A stretch of DNA of 64,000 bases from Spirochaetaceae bacterium UBA5556 (GCA_002425765.1 DIMW01000002.1:128412-192411); one strand, 5' to 3'; counted from the stretch's first letter, positions 1-9,479 are shown. The notes: generated by a model not told the origin, from the letters alone. A program made the numbers and translations.

Positions 1-399
1 TCCCTGATCGGCAAAGAAATTGCCGCGCAGTTCCTCGATGCCTTTGATCTCGTAGTCGAGCGTGAGCTCCTCTTTGTCGTTTGGAAGCCGCAAGCGCAGC
101 TTTTTCAGATTGTTCAGAACTTCGATCGTATCTTCCACCACGCCTGGGATGGTCTCGAACTCGCTCGTAATTACGTGCGGTACACCTTCGTCATCGTACC
201 GAGTGATGCGGACGGCGGTGATCGCATACCCCTGAATGGAGGACAACAGGATGCGGCGCAGGGTATTCCCGACGGTAGTTCCATAGCCCGGCTCAAAAGG
301 ATACGCCACGAACTTGCCATAGGTGTCAGTCGATTCGCTCTGTTCGTAGGTGATGCCCTTCGGCCTCTTGAAACCTTTAAGTAGGCTTTTGCGCGCCAT
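1..399 (-). CDS. rpoA: RNA polymerase alpha subunit, N-terminal part (cut by window edge)
   Basis: Alpha subunit of RNA polymerase; the N-terminal domain dimerises and nucleates beta/beta' assembly. The 133 visible residues start [15 protein letters not shown] and contain the alpha signature [19 protein letters not shown], the most conserved stretch of the N-terminal domain. The frame is open to the window edge, so the rest of the N-terminal domain, the linker and the C-terminal DNA-binding domain lie outside. ATG is preceded by GGAGCGGAA. It follows rpsD by 9 bases, the standard alpha-operon order rpsM-rpsK-rpsD-rpoA. Confidence 0.97.
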   Translation of the reverse strand, partial: MARKSLLKGFKRPKGITYEQSESTDTYGKFVAYPFEPGYGTTVGNTLRRILLSSIQGYAITAVRITRYDDEGVPHVITSEFETIPGVVEDTIEVLNNLKKLRLRLPNDKEELTLDYEIKGIEELRGNFFADQG

Positions 400-408
400 T
401 TCCGCTCC

Positions 409-1044
409 TTATTTCGAGTATAACTCGACGACCAGCTGTTCTTTGATATCCACAGTGTCCGTAACGTCCTGGCGCTGCGGATTGGTGACGTAACGGCCGG
501 TCATTTCATCTGCATTGACCTCAAGCCACGGCATAACGCCAGATTTCTGCGTCTCTTCGAGTGCCTGGCGGATCGTATCCATCTTTTTGGCCGCCCCGAT
601 CACGGAGACCACATCGCCGGCCTTCACGAGGGAAGAGGCGATGTTCACGCGTTTCCCGTTGACGGCGATGTGACCATGGTTTACAAGCTGGCGCGCCTGC
701 GCCCGCGACGTCGCGAAGTGCAGCCGGTACACGACATTGTCCAATCTGCGCTCGAGAAGGATGATGAGATTGTCGCCAGTCTTGCCGGGCAGACCAAGAG
801 CCCTCTCGAAGGTATTGCGGAACTGACGCTCCATGAGGCCATAGTTGCGCTTGAGCGCCTGTTTCTCACGGAGCTGCACCGCATATTCGGACTTCTTTCC
901 GATGCGGGTCTTTGGAGCCTTCCCCGGGGGAAGGCGTTTTTTATTGATCGGGCACTTGTCGCTCCGACAGCGCTCGCCCTTCAAAAAGAGCTTCCTGCCC
1001 TCTGCGCGGCAGAGTCTGCACACAGGTCCAGTATATCTAGCCAT
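409..1044 (-). CDS. rpsD: 30S ribosomal protein S4
   Basis: Primary 16S rRNA-binding protein of the 30S body and, in many bacteria, translational repressor of the alpha operon. 211 residues, typical length. The N-terminus has four cysteines (C9, C12, C26, C31) in the CxxC...CxxxxC arrangement of the zinc-binding S4 form, and the S4 RNA-binding domain is seen around LDNVVYRLHFATSRAQARQLV. It lies between rpsK (15-base gap) and rpoA, so it is co-transcribed with them. No internal anomaly is seen. Confidence 0.98.
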   Translation of the reverse strand: MARYTGPVCRLCRAEGRKLFLKGERCRSDKCPINKKRLPPGKAPKTRIGKKSEYAVQLREKQALKRNYGLMERQFRNTFERALGLPGKTGDNLIILLERRLDNVVYRLHFATSRAQARQLVNHGHIAVNGKRVNIASSLVKAGDVVSVIGAAKKMDTIRQALEETQKSGVMPWLEVNADEMTGRYVTNPQRQDVTDTVDIKEQLVVELYSK

Positions 1045-1059
1045 TCTTATAACCCCCTC

Positions 1060-1452
1060 TTAAATGCGGCGGGCCTTCCGGGGCCTGCAGCCATTATGGG
1101 GAATCGGTGTCACATCGTTGATCGACTTGACTTTAAGCCCCATTACGCCGAGCTGTCGGATCGCGGACTCGCGGCCGATGCCGGGCCCTTTCACGAACAC
1201 ATGCGCCTCACGCAGGCCGGCCTGCATCGCTTTCTGCACCGCAGCCTCGGTCACTGTCTGAGCGGCGAATGGTGTGGATTTTTTTGCGCCGCGGAACTCA
1301 TGGCTTCCGGAACTCGACCATGAAATCGCGTTCCCATTGAGGTCGGTCACGGTCACAATCGTATTGTTGAAGGTCGCCTGGATGTAGACATTCCCTTCAT
1401 ATACGCTCTTTTTCTCTTTTCTTTTCTTTGTCTTTGTCGTACTCGCAGCCAC
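1060..1452 (-). CDS. rpsK: 30S ribosomal protein S11
   Basis: S11 sits on the 30S platform and contacts mRNA near the E site. 130 residues with the family-typical [26 protein letters not shown] core split across two conserved stretches, a C-terminal [12 protein letters not shown] tail and a lysine-rich N-terminus (KTKKRKEKK). Start and stop fit the family length. It is 15 bases from both rpsM and rpsD, inside the alpha operon. Confidence 0.98.
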   Translation of the reverse strand: MAASTTKTKKRKEKKSVYEGNVYIQATFNNTIVTVTDLNGNAISWSSSGSHEFRGAKKSTPFAAQTVTEAAVQKAMQAGLREAHVFVKGPGIGRESAIRQLGVMGLKVKSINDVTPIPHNGCRPRKARRI

Positions 1453-1467
1453 GTGTATGCCCCTCCG

Positions 1468-1839
1468 TTAGACGGCTTTCTTTTTATTCGCAACGGTCTT
1501 TCTCTTACCTTTGCGCGTGCGCGCATTCGTTCTCGTCCGCTGTCCGCGAACGGGAAGACCTCTGCGGTGGCGTAGGCCGCGATAGCAGCCAATATCCATA
1601 AGTCGCTTGATATTCAACGCAATCTCGGTTCTCAAGCGGCCTTCGACTTTGTAGTCGTTCTCGATGACTTTGCGAAGCTCGTTGATCTCCTCATTGGAAA
1701 GATCGTTGATTCTTTTGTTCGGATCGATGCCGGTAGTTTCGCAAATCCGAAGTGCGCTGGATCGCCCGATTCCATAAATATAGGTGAGGGCGATATCAAC
1801 ATGCTTGTTAGGGAGGTCGACTCCCGCGATACGCGCCAT
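1468..1839 (-). CDS. rpsM: 30S ribosomal protein S13
   Basis: S13 forms intersubunit bridges with the 50S central protuberance and contacts P-site tRNA. The 123-residue product begins [20 protein letters not shown] and ends in the basic tail ([17 protein letters not shown]) that reaches tRNA. An upstream in-frame ATG exists at 1908, but it lies inside rpmJ; the chosen ATG follows AGGAGGAAGCTC, an ideal ribosome-binding site. It begins the alpha-operon section directly after rpmJ. Confidence 0.98.
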   Translation of the reverse strand: MARIAGVDLPNKHVDIALTYIYGIGRSSALRICETTGIDPNKRINDLSNEEINELRKVIENDYKVEGRLRTEIALNIKRLMDIGCYRGLRHRRGLPVRGQRTRTNARTRKGKRKTVANKKKAV

Positions 1840-1855
1840 GAGCTTCCTCCTGCTC

Positions 1856-1969
1856 TCAGCCTTGTTTCTGTTTGTGTTTAGGATTGTCGCAGACAATCCT
1901 GACCACACCGTTGCGCCGTATTACCTTGCATTTATCGCAGATTTTCTTGACGCTCGTTCTGACCTTCAT
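1856..1969 (-). CDS. rpmJ: 50S ribosomal protein L36, zinc-binding form
   Basis: A 37-residue protein, [20 protein letters not shown] and onward to KHKQKQG, matching L36 of the bacterial large subunit. The zinc ligands C11, C14, C27 and H32 are all present, so this is the C+ form rather than the zinc-independent paralogue. It lies between secY and rpsM, the usual place. The ribosome-binding site is GGGGGAACCC just before ATG. Confidence 0.97.
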   Translation of the reverse strand: MKVRTSVKKICDKCKVIRRNGVVRIVCDNPKHKQKQG

Positions 1970-2021
1970 GGGTTCCCCCTATTCGCAAACACGCAATTAA
2001 ATACCATTTGTGCAAAAGTTT

Positions 2022-3341
2022 CTATAGGTTCCTCGACCTGATATGGCCTTTTCGCACGAGGCCATCGTGATGGTGCATTTTGAGAAGCGCCTCCACCTGT
2101 GCCATGGTGTCGAGGTCGACACCGACCAGAATGAGCAAGGAAGTGCCGCCCAGCAAATACGCCATCTGGCTCGGGAAATTGAACAGCCTCTGCACCAGGG
2201 TCGGGATAAGCGCGATGAGGCCAAGGTACAGAGACCCCGGCAGAATGATTCGGTTGAGCACCCTCGTGAGGTACTCTTCCATTTTATCGCTTCGGATGCC
2301 CGGGATGGAGCCGCCATTTTCCCGGATATTCTTGGAGATTTCCTGCGGGTTCAGGGTTACCTGGGTATAGAAGTACGCGAAGAAGATGATGAACACCACG
2401 TAGAAGAAATTATACCAGAATCCACTCGGTCTGAGCCAATATGAGAAATCTCTCAGCCACTTCGCCTGAACGCCAAAGCTCTGCGCAATCTGTAATGGGA
2501 ACGTCAGAAGGCTCGACGCGAAGATGACGGGGATGACGCCCGATGGATTGATTTTGAAAGGAATGTAGGTGTTCTGCGCGCCGTACATCCGCCTGCCCAC
2601 GATGCGCTTGGCATAGTTGACCGGTATTTTCCGCTGCCCCTGTTGCTCAAGGACGACGAGCGCGACCACCGCCACAAACATGATGAGCACGACGATGGCG
2701 TATATCGCGTTGATTTCGCCTACCTGAATCTTCTTGATGAGCTCGAAGGTCGCGTTGGGCAAACGTGCCACAATACCGGCAAAGATCAAGAGCGAAATAC
2801 CGTTCCCTATGCCGCGCTTGGTAATCTGCTCACCAATCCAGACCAGGAACATCGTGCCCGTCGTGACGGTGATGATGGCGACAAACGTATAGAGCGTGCG
2901 GTTGGACATCACGATCGCATTGGGAATGCGGTCCGCCCATACGGTCACGGAGAAGCTCTGGATAATTGCGATCACAATGGTTCCAAGCCGTGTCCAGCGC
3001 GATATTTTGCGCCGGCCGCCCTCTTCTTCCGCAACGCTCTTGAGCTTCGGGAAGATGACGATAAGCAGCTGCATGATGATCTGCGCGCTGATGTAGGGCA
3101 TGACACCCATCATGAAGAGTGAGAAATTCTTGAACGCCCCGCCCGCGAAGAAGTCGAGGTAATCGGTGATACCCGTGCCCGTGCTGGATTGATTCGCGAA
3201 ATATGACTGAAGCGCGCTTGCGTTGATCCCGGGGATGGGCAAGAATGCACCCAAGCGGTATATTGCAAGCCAGAACAGAGTAAAGAGTATCCTATCCTTC
3301 AATTCCTTGACTCTGAAAATATCAACGAGTGTACCAGCCAT
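2022..3341 (-). CDS. secY: Preprotein translocase subunit SecY
   Basis: Channel-forming subunit of the Sec translocon in the inner membrane. 439 residues with about ten membrane segments; the N-terminus MAGTLVDIFRVKELKDRILF and the motif LGAFLPIPGINA are SecY hallmarks, and ENGGSIPGIR and the C-terminal LVGVDLDTM region are conserved. An upstream in-frame ATG at 3362 overlaps the rplO stop; the chosen start follows AGGCAGGAGCG. It belongs to the spc operon between rplO and rpmJ and works with SecE, encoded at 28675-28857. Confidence 0.97.
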   Translation of the reverse strand: MAGTLVDIFRVKELKDRILFTLFWLAIYRLGAFLPIPGINASALQSYFANQSSTGTGITDYLDFFAGGAFKNFSLFMMGVMPYISAQIIMQLLIVIFPKLKSVAEEEGGRRKISRWTRLGTIVIAIIQSFSVTVWADRIPNAIVMSNRTLYTFVAIITVTTGTMFLVWIGEQITKRGIGNGISLLIFAGIVARLPNATFELIKKIQVGEINAIYAIVVLIMFVAVVALVVLEQQGQRKIPVNYAKRIVGRRMYGAQNTYIPFKINPSGVIPVIFASSLLTFPLQIAQSFGVQAKWLRDFSYWLRPSGFWYNFFYVVFIIFFAYFYTQVTLNPQEISKNIRENGGSIPGIRSDKMEEYLTRVLNRIILPGSLYLGLIALIPTLVQRLFNFPSQMAYLLGGTSLLILVGVDLDTMAQVEALLKMHHHDGLVRKGHIRSRNL

Positions 3342-3358
3342 TCGCTCCTGCCTTTCTA

Positions 3359-3832
3359 TCACGCATCTGCCGAAGAACCAGTCGCCGCAGGCACTTCTAC
3401 TTTGCCGCCGGCCGCTTCGATCTTCGCTTTTGCACTGGAAGAAACCGCATCGACGCTCACAGTGAGCGCCACGCTGATCTGACCTTCACCGAGAATCTTG
3501 ACGGGCAGCTCAGGCTTTCGCACGAGTCTCTTCATGAAGAGGCTCACCGTGTCGACCGTATCGCCGGCCTGAAATTTGCCTTCGATATCGCGGAGATTCA
3601 CAATTTGATATTCCTTGCGGAAGGTGTAATTGGAGAAACCGCGGCTAGGCAGACGTCTGTACAGAGGCATCTGACCGCCTTCAAAGCCAGGGTAGGTCTT
3701 CCCGCCCGAACGGGACTGCTGGCCCTTATTCCCACGGCCAGCGGTACCGCCTGAGCCTGAACTGTCACCTCTGCCGACGATGCGTTTCTTCTTGTGTGCG
3801 CCTTCCGGGGCGTGGAGATTGAAATCAGCCAT
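3359..3832 (-). CDS. rplO: 50S ribosomal protein L15
   Basis: 157 residues. The glycine/arginine/lysine-rich N-terminus (HKKKRIVGRGDSSGSGGTAG) penetrates 23S rRNA in the 50S subunit, and the C-terminal globular part ends with an alanine/valine-rich segment. ATG overlaps the rpmD stop as ATGA, indicating translational coupling; a GTG one codon upstream is in frame but the coupled ATG fits better. The ribosome-binding site AAGGAGGTGGAG lies inside rpmD. Confidence 0.97.
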   Translation of the reverse strand: MADFNLHAPEGAHKKKRIVGRGDSSGSGGTAGRGNKGQQSRSGGKTYPGFEGGQMPLYRRLPSRGFSNYTFRKEYQIVNLRDIEGKFQAGDTVDTVSLFMKRLVRKPELPVKILGEGQISVALTVSVDAVSSSAKAKIEAAGGKVEVPAATGSSADA

Positions 3833-4014
3833 CACTCCACCTCCTTGGTTTCAACCAGATGCCGCACTCTGTTCACCATGCCGAGGATCTGCGGACTCGC
3901 TTCCTGGATGGTACTCGAACCGATTTTCCGCAGCCCCAGACAGCGGACTGTCGCACGCGCCTTCGGTTGCTGACCGATGGTGCTGCGAACCAATGTTATC
4001 TGAATTCTGGCCAT
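3832..4014 (-). CDS. rpmD: 50S ribosomal protein L30
   Basis: Short 60-residue L30 beginning MARIQITLVRSTIGQQPKAR, with the conserved TVRCLGLRKIGSS segment. It binds 23S rRNA near the 5S RNA region. The gene starts 2 bases after rpsE and its TGA overlaps the rplO ATG, so it is translationally coupled to both neighbours in the spc operon. Confidence 0.96.
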   Translation of the reverse strand: MARIQITLVRSTIGQQPKARATVRCLGLRKIGSSTIQEASPQILGMVNRVRHLVETKEVE

Positions 4015-4016
4015 GA

Positions 4017-4529
4017 TCAACTCCACATATCTTTGAGGGTCTTGCCTCGGTTTTTCGCCACTTCCTGGGCGTCGAGCAGCTGGCCAAGACCGGAGAATAC
4101 GGCTCTCACCACGTTGACCGACGTTCGCGAGCCAACACACTTGGAGAGAATATCGACGTAACCCGCACATTCCATGATGGAGCGCACGGGGCCGCCGGCG
4201 ATAACGCCAGAACCAGGGCAGGCCGGCTTGATATACACGGTCGTCGCCTTATATCTGCCTGTCACTTCGTGAGGCAGGGTGCCCTTCTTCACGGGTACGG
4301 CGACCATGGCGCGCTTCGCCTTCTCGACACTCTTGCGGATCGCCTCGGTGACATCGTTGGCCTTGCCGAAACCGAATCCGACATGGCCCTGCTTGTCGCC
4401 GATCACCGTCAGCGCGGAGAAGGAAAACCTGCGGCCGCCCTTTACGACTTTGGCGGTCCTGTTCAATTGAATCAGTTTTTCGGTGTAGCCGTCCTGCACA
4501 CCGGAATCATCTCTTCTTGTTCGTTCCAC
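4017..4529 (-). CDS. rpsE: 30S ribosomal protein S5
   Basis: S5 shapes the mRNA entry channel and affects decoding fidelity. 170 residues with the double-stranded-RNA-binding-like N-domain (VVKGGRRFSFSALTVIGD, then GHVGFGFGKA) and the C-domain (TGRYKATTVYIKPACPGSG, VFSGLGQ). Translation appears to begin at GTG, preceded by GGGGGCGGTT; no better ATG lies near. It is 9 bases after rplR and 2 bases before rpmD. Confidence 0.97.
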   Translation of the reverse strand: MERTRRDDSGVQDGYTEKLIQLNRTAKVVKGGRRFSFSALTVIGDKQGHVGFGFGKANDVTEAIRKSVEKAKRAMVAVPVKKGTLPHEVTGRYKATTVYIKPACPGSGVIAGGPVRSIMECAGYVDILSKCVGSRTSVNVVRAVFSGLGQLLDAQEVAKNRGKTLKDMWS

Positions 4530-4538
4530 AACCGCCCC

Positions 4539-4904
4539 CTAGAATTTTACGCCGGCTTTCCGGACGCCGTCGGCGATCGCTTTCACGACGCCATGGTACT
4601 TGTAGCCGTTTCTGTCGAACACTGCCTGGGTAATGCCTTTTTCCAGGAGCCGTTTCCCAAGTTCCTCGCCGATCGCGCCGCCGGTCTGGATGGTGGGTCT
4701 AAGGCTGCGGAACTGCTGTTCCATGGTCGAAACGCTCGCGATCGTATTCCCCGCTGTGTCATCGATCACCTGCACGTAGAGGTGCAGGTTCGACCGGAAC
4801 ACGGACATGCGCGGTCTATCCGCGGCGCCCGTGATGGCCTTCCGCACATGGGTTCTGCGTTTCTCGCGCTTGCGGATCTTATCTGATAGTTCTCTTACGC
4901 TCAT
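4539..4904 (-). CDS. rplR: 50S ribosomal protein L18
   Basis: 5S rRNA-binding protein of the 50S central protuberance. 121 residues with the basic N-terminus ([18 protein letters not shown]), the [20 protein letters not shown] core and the C-terminal [27 protein letters not shown] typical of bacterial L18, seen as separate conserved blocks. It lies between rplF and rpsE in spc order with 9-10-base gaps on both sides. Confidence 0.97.
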   Translation of the reverse strand: MSVRELSDKIRKREKRRTHVRKAITGAADRPRMSVFRSNLHLYVQVIDDTAGNTIASVSTMEQQFRSLRPTIQTGGAIGEELGKRLLEKGITQAVFDRNGYKYHGVVKAIADGVRKAGVKF

Positions 4905-4914
4905 GCTCTCTGCC

Positions 4915-5457
4915 TCACTTCACACCGGTCTTGCCGACTTTCCTGCGGATTCTCTCTTCTTCGTAGCGGATTCCCTTGCCCTTATAGGGTTCGGGTTCGC
5001 GGAGAGACCGCACTTCACTGGCAAATTTTCCGATCTTGGCATAATCGATGCCCTCGATGACAATCTTTTGTCCATTCTGTTCGACGGAAACCTTGAGACC
5101 TTCGGGGATCACCGCGACGACATCGGTGGAGTATCCGATGCTGAGCACCAGGAAATTGCCCTGGACCTCGGCGCGATAGCCGACGCCGCTCACCACAAGC
5201 GCGCGCTTAAAGCCCTGGCTCACACCAGTAACCATATTATCGAGCAAACTGCGATAAAGGCCATGGCACGCTTTCGCCTGCTTGGAATCGTTCTTGCGCT
5301 CCACGACCGCGGCGCCGTCTTTGACGGTGATTGTAACGTCGGGGCGGTATTCCTGAGAAAGCCTGCCTTTCGGTCCCTCGACATGAAAGACCGCCGGCTC
5401 GACGGTCACCTTCACGCCTTGCGGGATCGCCACAGGCCGCATTCCAATTCTCGACAT
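4915..5457 (-). CDS. rplF: 50S ribosomal protein L6
   Basis: 180 residues forming the two repeated L6 domains near the factor-binding site of the 50S subunit. It starts [17 protein letters not shown] and carries the C-terminal signature [18 protein letters not shown] with a TGVK tail. A further in-frame start 6 codons upstream lies next to the rpsH stop; the chosen ATG is preceded by GAGGCGAGG. It is the usual spc-operon neighbour of rpsH and rplR. Confidence 0.97.
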   Translation of the reverse strand: MSRIGMRPVAIPQGVKVTVEPAVFHVEGPKGRLSQEYRPDVTITVKDGAAVVERKNDSKQAKACHGLYRSLLDNMVTGVSQGFKRALVVSGVGYRAEVQGNFLVLSIGYSTDVVAVIPEGLKVSVEQNGQKIVIEGIDYAKIGKFASEVRSLREPEPYKGKGIRYEEERIRRKVGKTGVK

Positions 5458-5471
5458 ACTAGTACCTCGCC

Positions 5472-5870
5472 TCACCAGACCGTGCAGAGGAGCTCGCCGC
5501 CGACCTGCTTTTCCACGGCTTTTCTGCCGGTGATGACGCCATCGGAAGTCGAGATGATCATGATTCCGTACCCGTTGAGAATGCGCGGCATCTCGCGATA
5601 CCCGGTATAGACGCGCCTCCCCGGCTTGGAAACCTTGCTCAGTCCATGAATGATGGGATTGTTTTCCTCGTCATACTTGAGGAAAATCCGGATGAAGTTC
5701 TGCCCATCGGTCTGAATCTTCTTGAAATTCTTGATATAGCCCTCGGTCTTGAGAATCTTCACGATCTCAAGCTTGAGCTTGGAAGTCGGGATGTCGACTT
5801 TCTCGTGCCGGGCCACATTTGCGTTCCGGATTTTGGTCAGCATGTCCGCAATGGGATCAGATACGCTCAT
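5472..5870 (-). CDS. rpsH: 30S ribosomal protein S8
   Basis: Primary assembly protein binding 16S rRNA helix 21; in E. coli it also represses the spc operon. 132 residues beginning [20 protein letters not shown] and ending in the S8 signature [17 protein letters not shown] followed by GGELLCTVW. The ribosome-binding site GGAGGGTGCA is strong. It lies between rpsN and rplF. Confidence 0.98.
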   Translation of the reverse strand: MSVSDPIADMLTKIRNANVARHEKVDIPTSKLKLEIVKILKTEGYIKNFKKIQTDGQNFIRIFLKYDEENNPIIHGLSKVSKPGRRVYTGYREMPRILNGYGIMIISTSDGVITGRKAVEKQVGGELLCTVW

Positions 5871-5879
5871 TGCACCCTC

Positions 5880-6065
5880 CTACCAGCTCGATTTTGTCAC
5901 GCCAGGAAGCTTGCCCTCGGAAGCGAGCTTCCGGAAGCAAATGCGGCACATATCGAACTTTCTCATGTACCCGCGGGATCTTCCGCAAATCTTGCACCGA
6001 CGAACCAGACGAGTGGAGTATTTCGGCGTCTTCAACGCCTTTAAAATCATTGCTTTGCGAGCCAT
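5880..6065 (-). CDS. rpsN: 30S ribosomal protein S14, zinc-binding type Z
   Basis: A 61-residue S14 of the short zinc-dependent class. Four cysteines at 24, 27, 40 and 43 (CKIC...CRIC) form the zinc site, and the C-terminus [11 protein letters not shown] is characteristic. It helps assemble the 30S head and contacts the A/P-site region. It sits between rplE and rpsH, where the type-Z form is expected in spc operons. Confidence 0.97.
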   Translation of the reverse strand: MARKAMILKALKTPKYSTRLVRRCKICGRSRGYMRKFDMCRICFRKLASEGKLPGVTKSSW

Positions 6066-6076
6066 GTACGCCTTCC

Positions 6077-6637
6077 TTATTTCCTGAAGGGCATGCCCAG
6101 CTTGGCAAGAAGGCTCTTCGCCTCCGTGTCAGTCTCGGCTGTTGTCACAATCGAGACGCTAAGCCCCATAACTTTCTCGATCTTGTCGAAATCAATTTCC
6201 GGGAAAATGATCTGCTCGGTAAGACCAAGAGTATAATTGCCGTGACCGTCGAACCCGTTCGGATTGACACCACGAAAATCCTTGACGCGTGGCAGCGCCA
6301 CGTTCATCAGTCTGTCGAGGAACTCCCACATCTGGTCTCCCCTGAGCGTGACGCGGGCGCCGATCTCCTGCCCCTTACGGATCTTGAAATTCGCGATGGA
6401 TTTCTTCGCCTTTGTCTTGACCGCGTGCTGGCCGGTGATGGTCTCGATGTCGGTGATCGCGGCGTCGAGCATCTTCTTGTTCTCGCGCGCCTCGCCGACA
6501 CCCATCGAGACGATGGCCTTCACCAGGCGGGGCGCCTGCATCTTGGAGCTGTACCCAAGCTCGGTGAAGAGTTCCGGGGCCACTTTTTCGCGATAAAGCT
6601 TCTTCAGTCGGGGAATGTATACTTTCGCCTGAGCCAT
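6077..6637 (-). CDS. rplE: 50S ribosomal protein L5
   Basis: L5 binds 5S rRNA and contacts P-site tRNA. 186 residues from [19 protein letters not shown]; conserved blocks include [28 protein letters not shown] and the ending [14 protein letters not shown]. Its ATG overlaps the rplX TGA (ATGA), and the ribosome-binding site GGGGAGG lies inside rplX, so translation is coupled. A start 9 codons upstream would lie wholly in rplX and is less likely. Confidence 0.97.
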   Translation of the reverse strand: MAQAKVYIPRLKKLYREKVAPELFTELGYSSKMQAPRLVKAIVSMGVGEARENKKMLDAAITDIETITGQHAVKTKAKKSIANFKIRKGQEIGARVTLRGDQMWEFLDRLMNVALPRVKDFRGVNPNGFDGHGNYTLGLTEQIIFPEIDFDKIEKVMGLSVSIVTTAETDTEAKSLLAKLGMPFRK

Positions 6638-6957
6638 CAGAGAACCTCCCCGCATTTTCTGCAAACCCTCTTCTTCTGGCCATCGATAATTTTATAGCCA
6701 GCACGGACGGGTTTATTGCATTTTTTGCACACGATCATCATATTCGAGATGTGAACCGGTGCTTCGATTTCCACGATGCCGCCCCGATCAGTCTGGGATT
6801 TTTTCTTCATGGCCTTCTTCACCATGTTGATTCCCGACACGATAACCCGACCCTTTTCATGGTCGATCTTGAGGATCTTCCCCTGTTTCCCCCGATCCTT
6901 CCCGGCGGTAATCTGTACAAGGTCTTCTCTTCGAAGCTTGCTTTTTGCGTCTGCCAT
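6637..6957 (-). CDS. rplX: 50S ribosomal protein L24
   Basis: Assembly-initiating 50S protein with an N-terminal KOW motif ([20 protein letters not shown]) and 106 residues. The C-terminal third has two CxxC pairs (C77/C80 and C99/C102) that probably bind zinc, a variant found in many bacteria but not in E. coli L24. It starts at ATG after GGAGTTTGAAT, 11 bases past rplN, and is coupled to rplE by a 1-base overlap. Confidence 0.96.
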   Translation of the reverse strand: MADAKSKLRREDLVQITAGKDRGKQGKILKIDHEKGRVIVSGINMVKKAMKKKSQTDRGGIVEIEAPVHISNMMIVCKKCNKPVRAGYKIIDGQKKRVCRKCGEVL

Positions 6958-6968
6958 ATTCAAACTCC

Positions 6969-7337
6969 TCACAGGACCTCAGGGGCGAGAGAGACAATTT
7001 TCATATAATCCTTCTCGCGCAGCTCACGCGCTACCGGCCCGAAGATACGCTTGCCTTTCGGGTTCTTGTTCGCATCGATGATCACGCACGCGTTGTCATC
7101 GAACCTGATATAGGTGCCGTCGGGCCGCTTGTATTCCTTGTGCGTCCGGACGACGACCGCCTTTTCGACCGATCCTTTCCTGATCGCCGAATTGGGCAGC
7201 GCAGTCTTTACGGCGACGACGATGATGTCGCCGACGCTCGCGTATCGCCGCCTCGTACCGCCAAGAACCTTGATGCACTGAACGGTCTTCGCACCTGAGT
7301 TGTCGGCGACATTCAGCATGCTTTCTACCTGAATCAT
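6969..7337 (-). CDS. rplN: 50S ribosomal protein L14
   Basis: 122-residue L14, an intersubunit-bridge protein at the base of the 50S. It opens [20 protein letters not shown] and contains the family signature [20 protein letters not shown] and [19 protein letters not shown] ending ([18 protein letters not shown]). It begins the spc-type gene order after rpsQ with a 16-base gap. Confidence 0.98.
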   Translation of the reverse strand: MIQVESMLNVADNSGAKTVQCIKVLGGTRRRYASVGDIIVVAVKTALPNSAIRKGSVEKAVVVRTHKEYKRPDGTYIRFDDNACVIIDANKNPKGKRIFGPVARELREKDYMKIVSLAPEVL

Positions 7338-7353
7338 AGCTTACTCCCGCTCG

Positions 7354-7626
7354 TTATTTCGCCCGCGCGACGATTTCGACAAGCCGCCACCGCTTCTCTC
7401 GCGACATCGGTCTGCATTCGACCACCGAAACGGTATCGCCGACATGCGCTTCGTTGTGCTCGTCGTGGGCTTTTACGCGCTTCGTCCTATTTACGTACTT
7501 CCTGTAGAGGGGATGGAGCTTGCGCATGATAATTTCGACAACGATGGTCTTATCGTTCTTGTCCGAAACTACGATGCCTTGAAGAACAAGCTTGCCCTCA
7601 GTCATTTTTTGGATATTTGTATCCAC
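7354..7626 (-). CDS. rpsQ: 30S ribosomal protein S17
   Basis: 16S rRNA-binding protein of the OB fold. 90 residues with [37 protein letters not shown] and [18 protein letters not shown] blocks. Initiation appears to be GTG, well placed after AGGAGAAGGAAC; an ATG seven codons later lacks such a site. It is the last gene of S10-type order after rpmC, followed closely by rplN. Confidence 0.96.
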   Translation of the reverse strand: MDTNIQKMTEGKLVLQGIVVSDKNDKTIVVEIIMRKLHPLYRKYVNRTKRVKAHDEHNEAHVGDTVSVVECRPMSREKRWRLVEIVARAK

Positions 7627-7644
7627 GTTCCTTCTCCTGAAGAA

Positions 7645-7851
7645 TTATGCCTTCTTCTCGGCGTCGCTGCGCTGGGCCTCGGCGATCCTCGTTTCGATCC
7701 GTGCGATTTGGCGGCGAAGATTTCTCTTCTCGAGCGGGTTCTCGACGTGCCCGACCACCATCTGGAACCGAAGGTCAAAATATTTTTTTCTCAGCTCGTC
7801 GCGCTTGACGAGCATTTCATCCAGCTTCATATCCTTGAACGAATTTTTCAT
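7645..7851 (-). CDS. rpmC: 50S ribosomal protein L29
   Basis: L29 lies at the polypeptide exit tunnel beside L23. The 68-residue helical protein starts MKNSFKDMKLDEMLVKRDEL and contains the LRKKYFDLRFQ and NPLEKRNLRRQIARIET motifs of the family. The ATG follows GGAGTGATCACC; a GTG three codons upstream overlaps the rplP stop but is less well placed. Typical position between rplP and rpsQ. Confidence 0.96.
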   Translation of the reverse strand: MKNSFKDMKLDEMLVKRDELRKKYFDLRFQMVVGHVENPLEKRNLRRQIARIETRIAEAQRSDAEKKA

Positions 7852-7856
7852 GGTGA

Positions 7857-8273
7857 TCACTCCATTTCCCCGCGCACCGCGAACTTCGTCTTCACGGGGA
7901 GCTTGGAACCAGCAAGGCGCATGGCCTCCTCTGCGACTTTCGGCTCGACGCCGGAAAGCTCGAACAGCACCGTGCCCGGCTTGACCACCGCGACCCAGTA
8001 TTCGGGACCCGGCTTTCCACGACCCATGCGGGTTTCAGCCGGCTTCTTGGAATACGGCTTGTCCGGGAAAATGCGTATCCACATTTTGCCACCACGCTTG
8101 ATATAGCGGTTGAGCGCGATACGGGCAGCCTCGATCTGGCGGTTTGTAATCCAGTGTGGTTCCACGCTCACAAGGCCATAATCTCCAAACGCGATGGCAT
8201 TGCCAGAGTGAGCGTCCCCGTGGATCCGGCCGCGCTGCTGCTTTCTGTGTTTTACTCTTTTCGGTAACAGCAT
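7857..8273 (-). CDS. rplP: 50S ribosomal protein L16
   Basis: 138 residues of L16, which lines the A-site side of the 50S and contacts aminoacyl-tRNA. Signatures seen: [16 protein letters not shown] at the start, [21 protein letters not shown] in the middle (tRNA-contact region) and [18 protein letters not shown]. It is between rpsC (3-base gap) and rpmC in S10-operon order. Confidence 0.98.
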   Translation of the reverse strand: MLLPKRVKHRKQQRGRIHGDAHSGNAIAFGDYGLVSVEPHWITNRQIEAARIALNRYIKRGGKMWIRIFPDKPYSKKPAETRMGRGKPGPEYWVAVVKPGTVLFELSGVEPKVAEEAMRLAGSKLPVKTKFAVRGEME

Positions 8274-8276
8274 AGA

Positions 8277-9098
8277 TTAGCTCCTTGCCTCACCTTCCGC
8301 CCGGTTTGCTCCAGGCCTGGGATTTCCCCGGCGCTCGCTGCGCTCTCCGCGCTCGCGGCGTTCACGTCGCTCCTGACCGCCTTCCCTGCGCTCTCCACGA
8401 GGCTCCCCCGAGGGTTCTCTCCGTGATCTCTTCGCGAGCTGGCCGGCATCTTCGTTCTTATCCTGGGCATACACCATACCCTGGTAAATCCAAACCTTCA
8501 CACCGATCTTCCCGAAGGTGGTGTTCGCCTCGGCAAAACCGTAGTCGATATCGGCGCGGAGAGTATGAAGGGGAATCCGGCCTTCCTTGAGCTCTTCGGT
8601 GCGCGACATGTCGGCGCCGCCGAGCCGGCCCGAGAGTCTCACTTTGCAGCCCTGGGCTCCCGACTTCAAGGCGTTTTGAATCGCGGACTTCATCGACCTG
8701 CGGAAAGACTGTCTGTTTTCAAGCTGACGGGCGATGTTCTGTGCGACGATCTGCGAATTGGTGTCGACCTTCTTGACCTCTTTGATCTTGATCTGCAGTT
8801 TTTTCTGCGTCATCTTCTGGATTTCGGCGCCGATCTTGTCGATATTCGCTCCCTTGGTCCCGATAAGGACTCCGGGGCGTGCGCTGTGAATCACGATGGT
8901 GACGCGCTGCGGATGGCGGATAATCTCGATCTCGGAGATATCGGCGCCCTTGGTTTCCGGCAGCTCAAGGAGACGGCGACGGATCGCAAGATCTTCATGA
9001 AGGGTTTTCGCATATTCACGGGGCTCGACATACCAGTGCGAACTCCAGTCCTTGTTGATACCGATTCTTAATCCGATAGGACTTACTTTCTGACCCAC
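8277..9098 (-). CDS. rpsC: 30S ribosomal protein S3 with a long charged C-terminal tail
   Basis: S3 helps form the mRNA entry tunnel and has helicase-assisting activity. Residues 1-220 are standard S3, with the KH-type loop around [15 protein letters not shown] (about 76-90) and the C-domain [19 protein letters not shown]. Residues 221-273 are an extra low-complexity tail rich in Arg, Glu and Gly (repeats of the [14 protein letters not shown] kind), making the protein 273 residues against about 220-240 in most bacteria. The gene is 1 base from rplV and 3 from rplP. Confidence 0.97.
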   Translation of the reverse strand: MGQKVSPIGLRIGINKDWSSHWYVEPREYAKTLHEDLAIRRRLLELPETKGADISEIEIIRHPQRVTIVIHSARPGVLIGTKGANIDKIGAEIQKMTQKKLQIKIKEVKKVDTNSQIVAQNIARQLENRQSFRRSMKSAIQNALKSGAQGCKVRLSGRLGGADMSRTEELKEGRIPLHTLRADIDYGFAEANTTFGKIGVKVWIYQGMVYAQDKNEDAGQLAKRSRREPSGEPRGERREGGQERRERRERGERSERRGNPRPGANRAEGEARS

Positions 9099-9099
9099 C

Positions 9100-9468
9100 T
9101 TACGCCTCCGTCTTCTTGCCGATTTCGTCGACGATGCACGAGATGTGGCACATGCGCCTCAGCTGCATATCCGCCCTTCCTCGGGCACGAAACCAAATTC
9201 TCTTGAGCCTCGGGCCTTCATCGATGCGCAGCTCTTTGATGTAGAGCATGTCCTCACCGAGCTTGCGGTTCTTGTTCAACGCGTTCGCGGCCGCGGAGGA
9301 GACCACTTTGCGAATCAACCCGGCACCCTTGTGCGGCATGTTTTCAAGAATGGCCATTGCCTCGGTGTATGGCTTGGCTCGAACGAGATCGGCGACCGGG
9401 CGCACCTTGAACGGCGAGGCGATCAGCCATTTCGATGTGGCCCTATAGCCAGTTTTTGTATTCGCCAT
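9100..9468 (-). CDS. rplV: 50S ribosomal protein L22
   Basis: 122 residues; L22 spans the 50S and its hairpin narrows the nascent-peptide tunnel. Conserved blocks: [17 protein letters not shown] near the N-terminus, SAAANALNK in the middle and [24 protein letters not shown] containing the tunnel beta-hairpin region. The start chosen is ATG after GGGGTGCTGAAA; the alternative three codons upstream touches rpsS. S10-operon position is standard. Confidence 0.97.
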   Translation of the reverse strand: MANTKTGYRATSKWLIASPFKVRPVADLVRAKPYTEAMAILENMPHKGAGLIRKVVSSAAANALNKNRKLGEDMLYIKELRIDEGPRLKRIWFRARGRADMQLRRMCHISCIVDEIGKKTEA

Positions 9469-9479
9469 TTTCAGCACCC

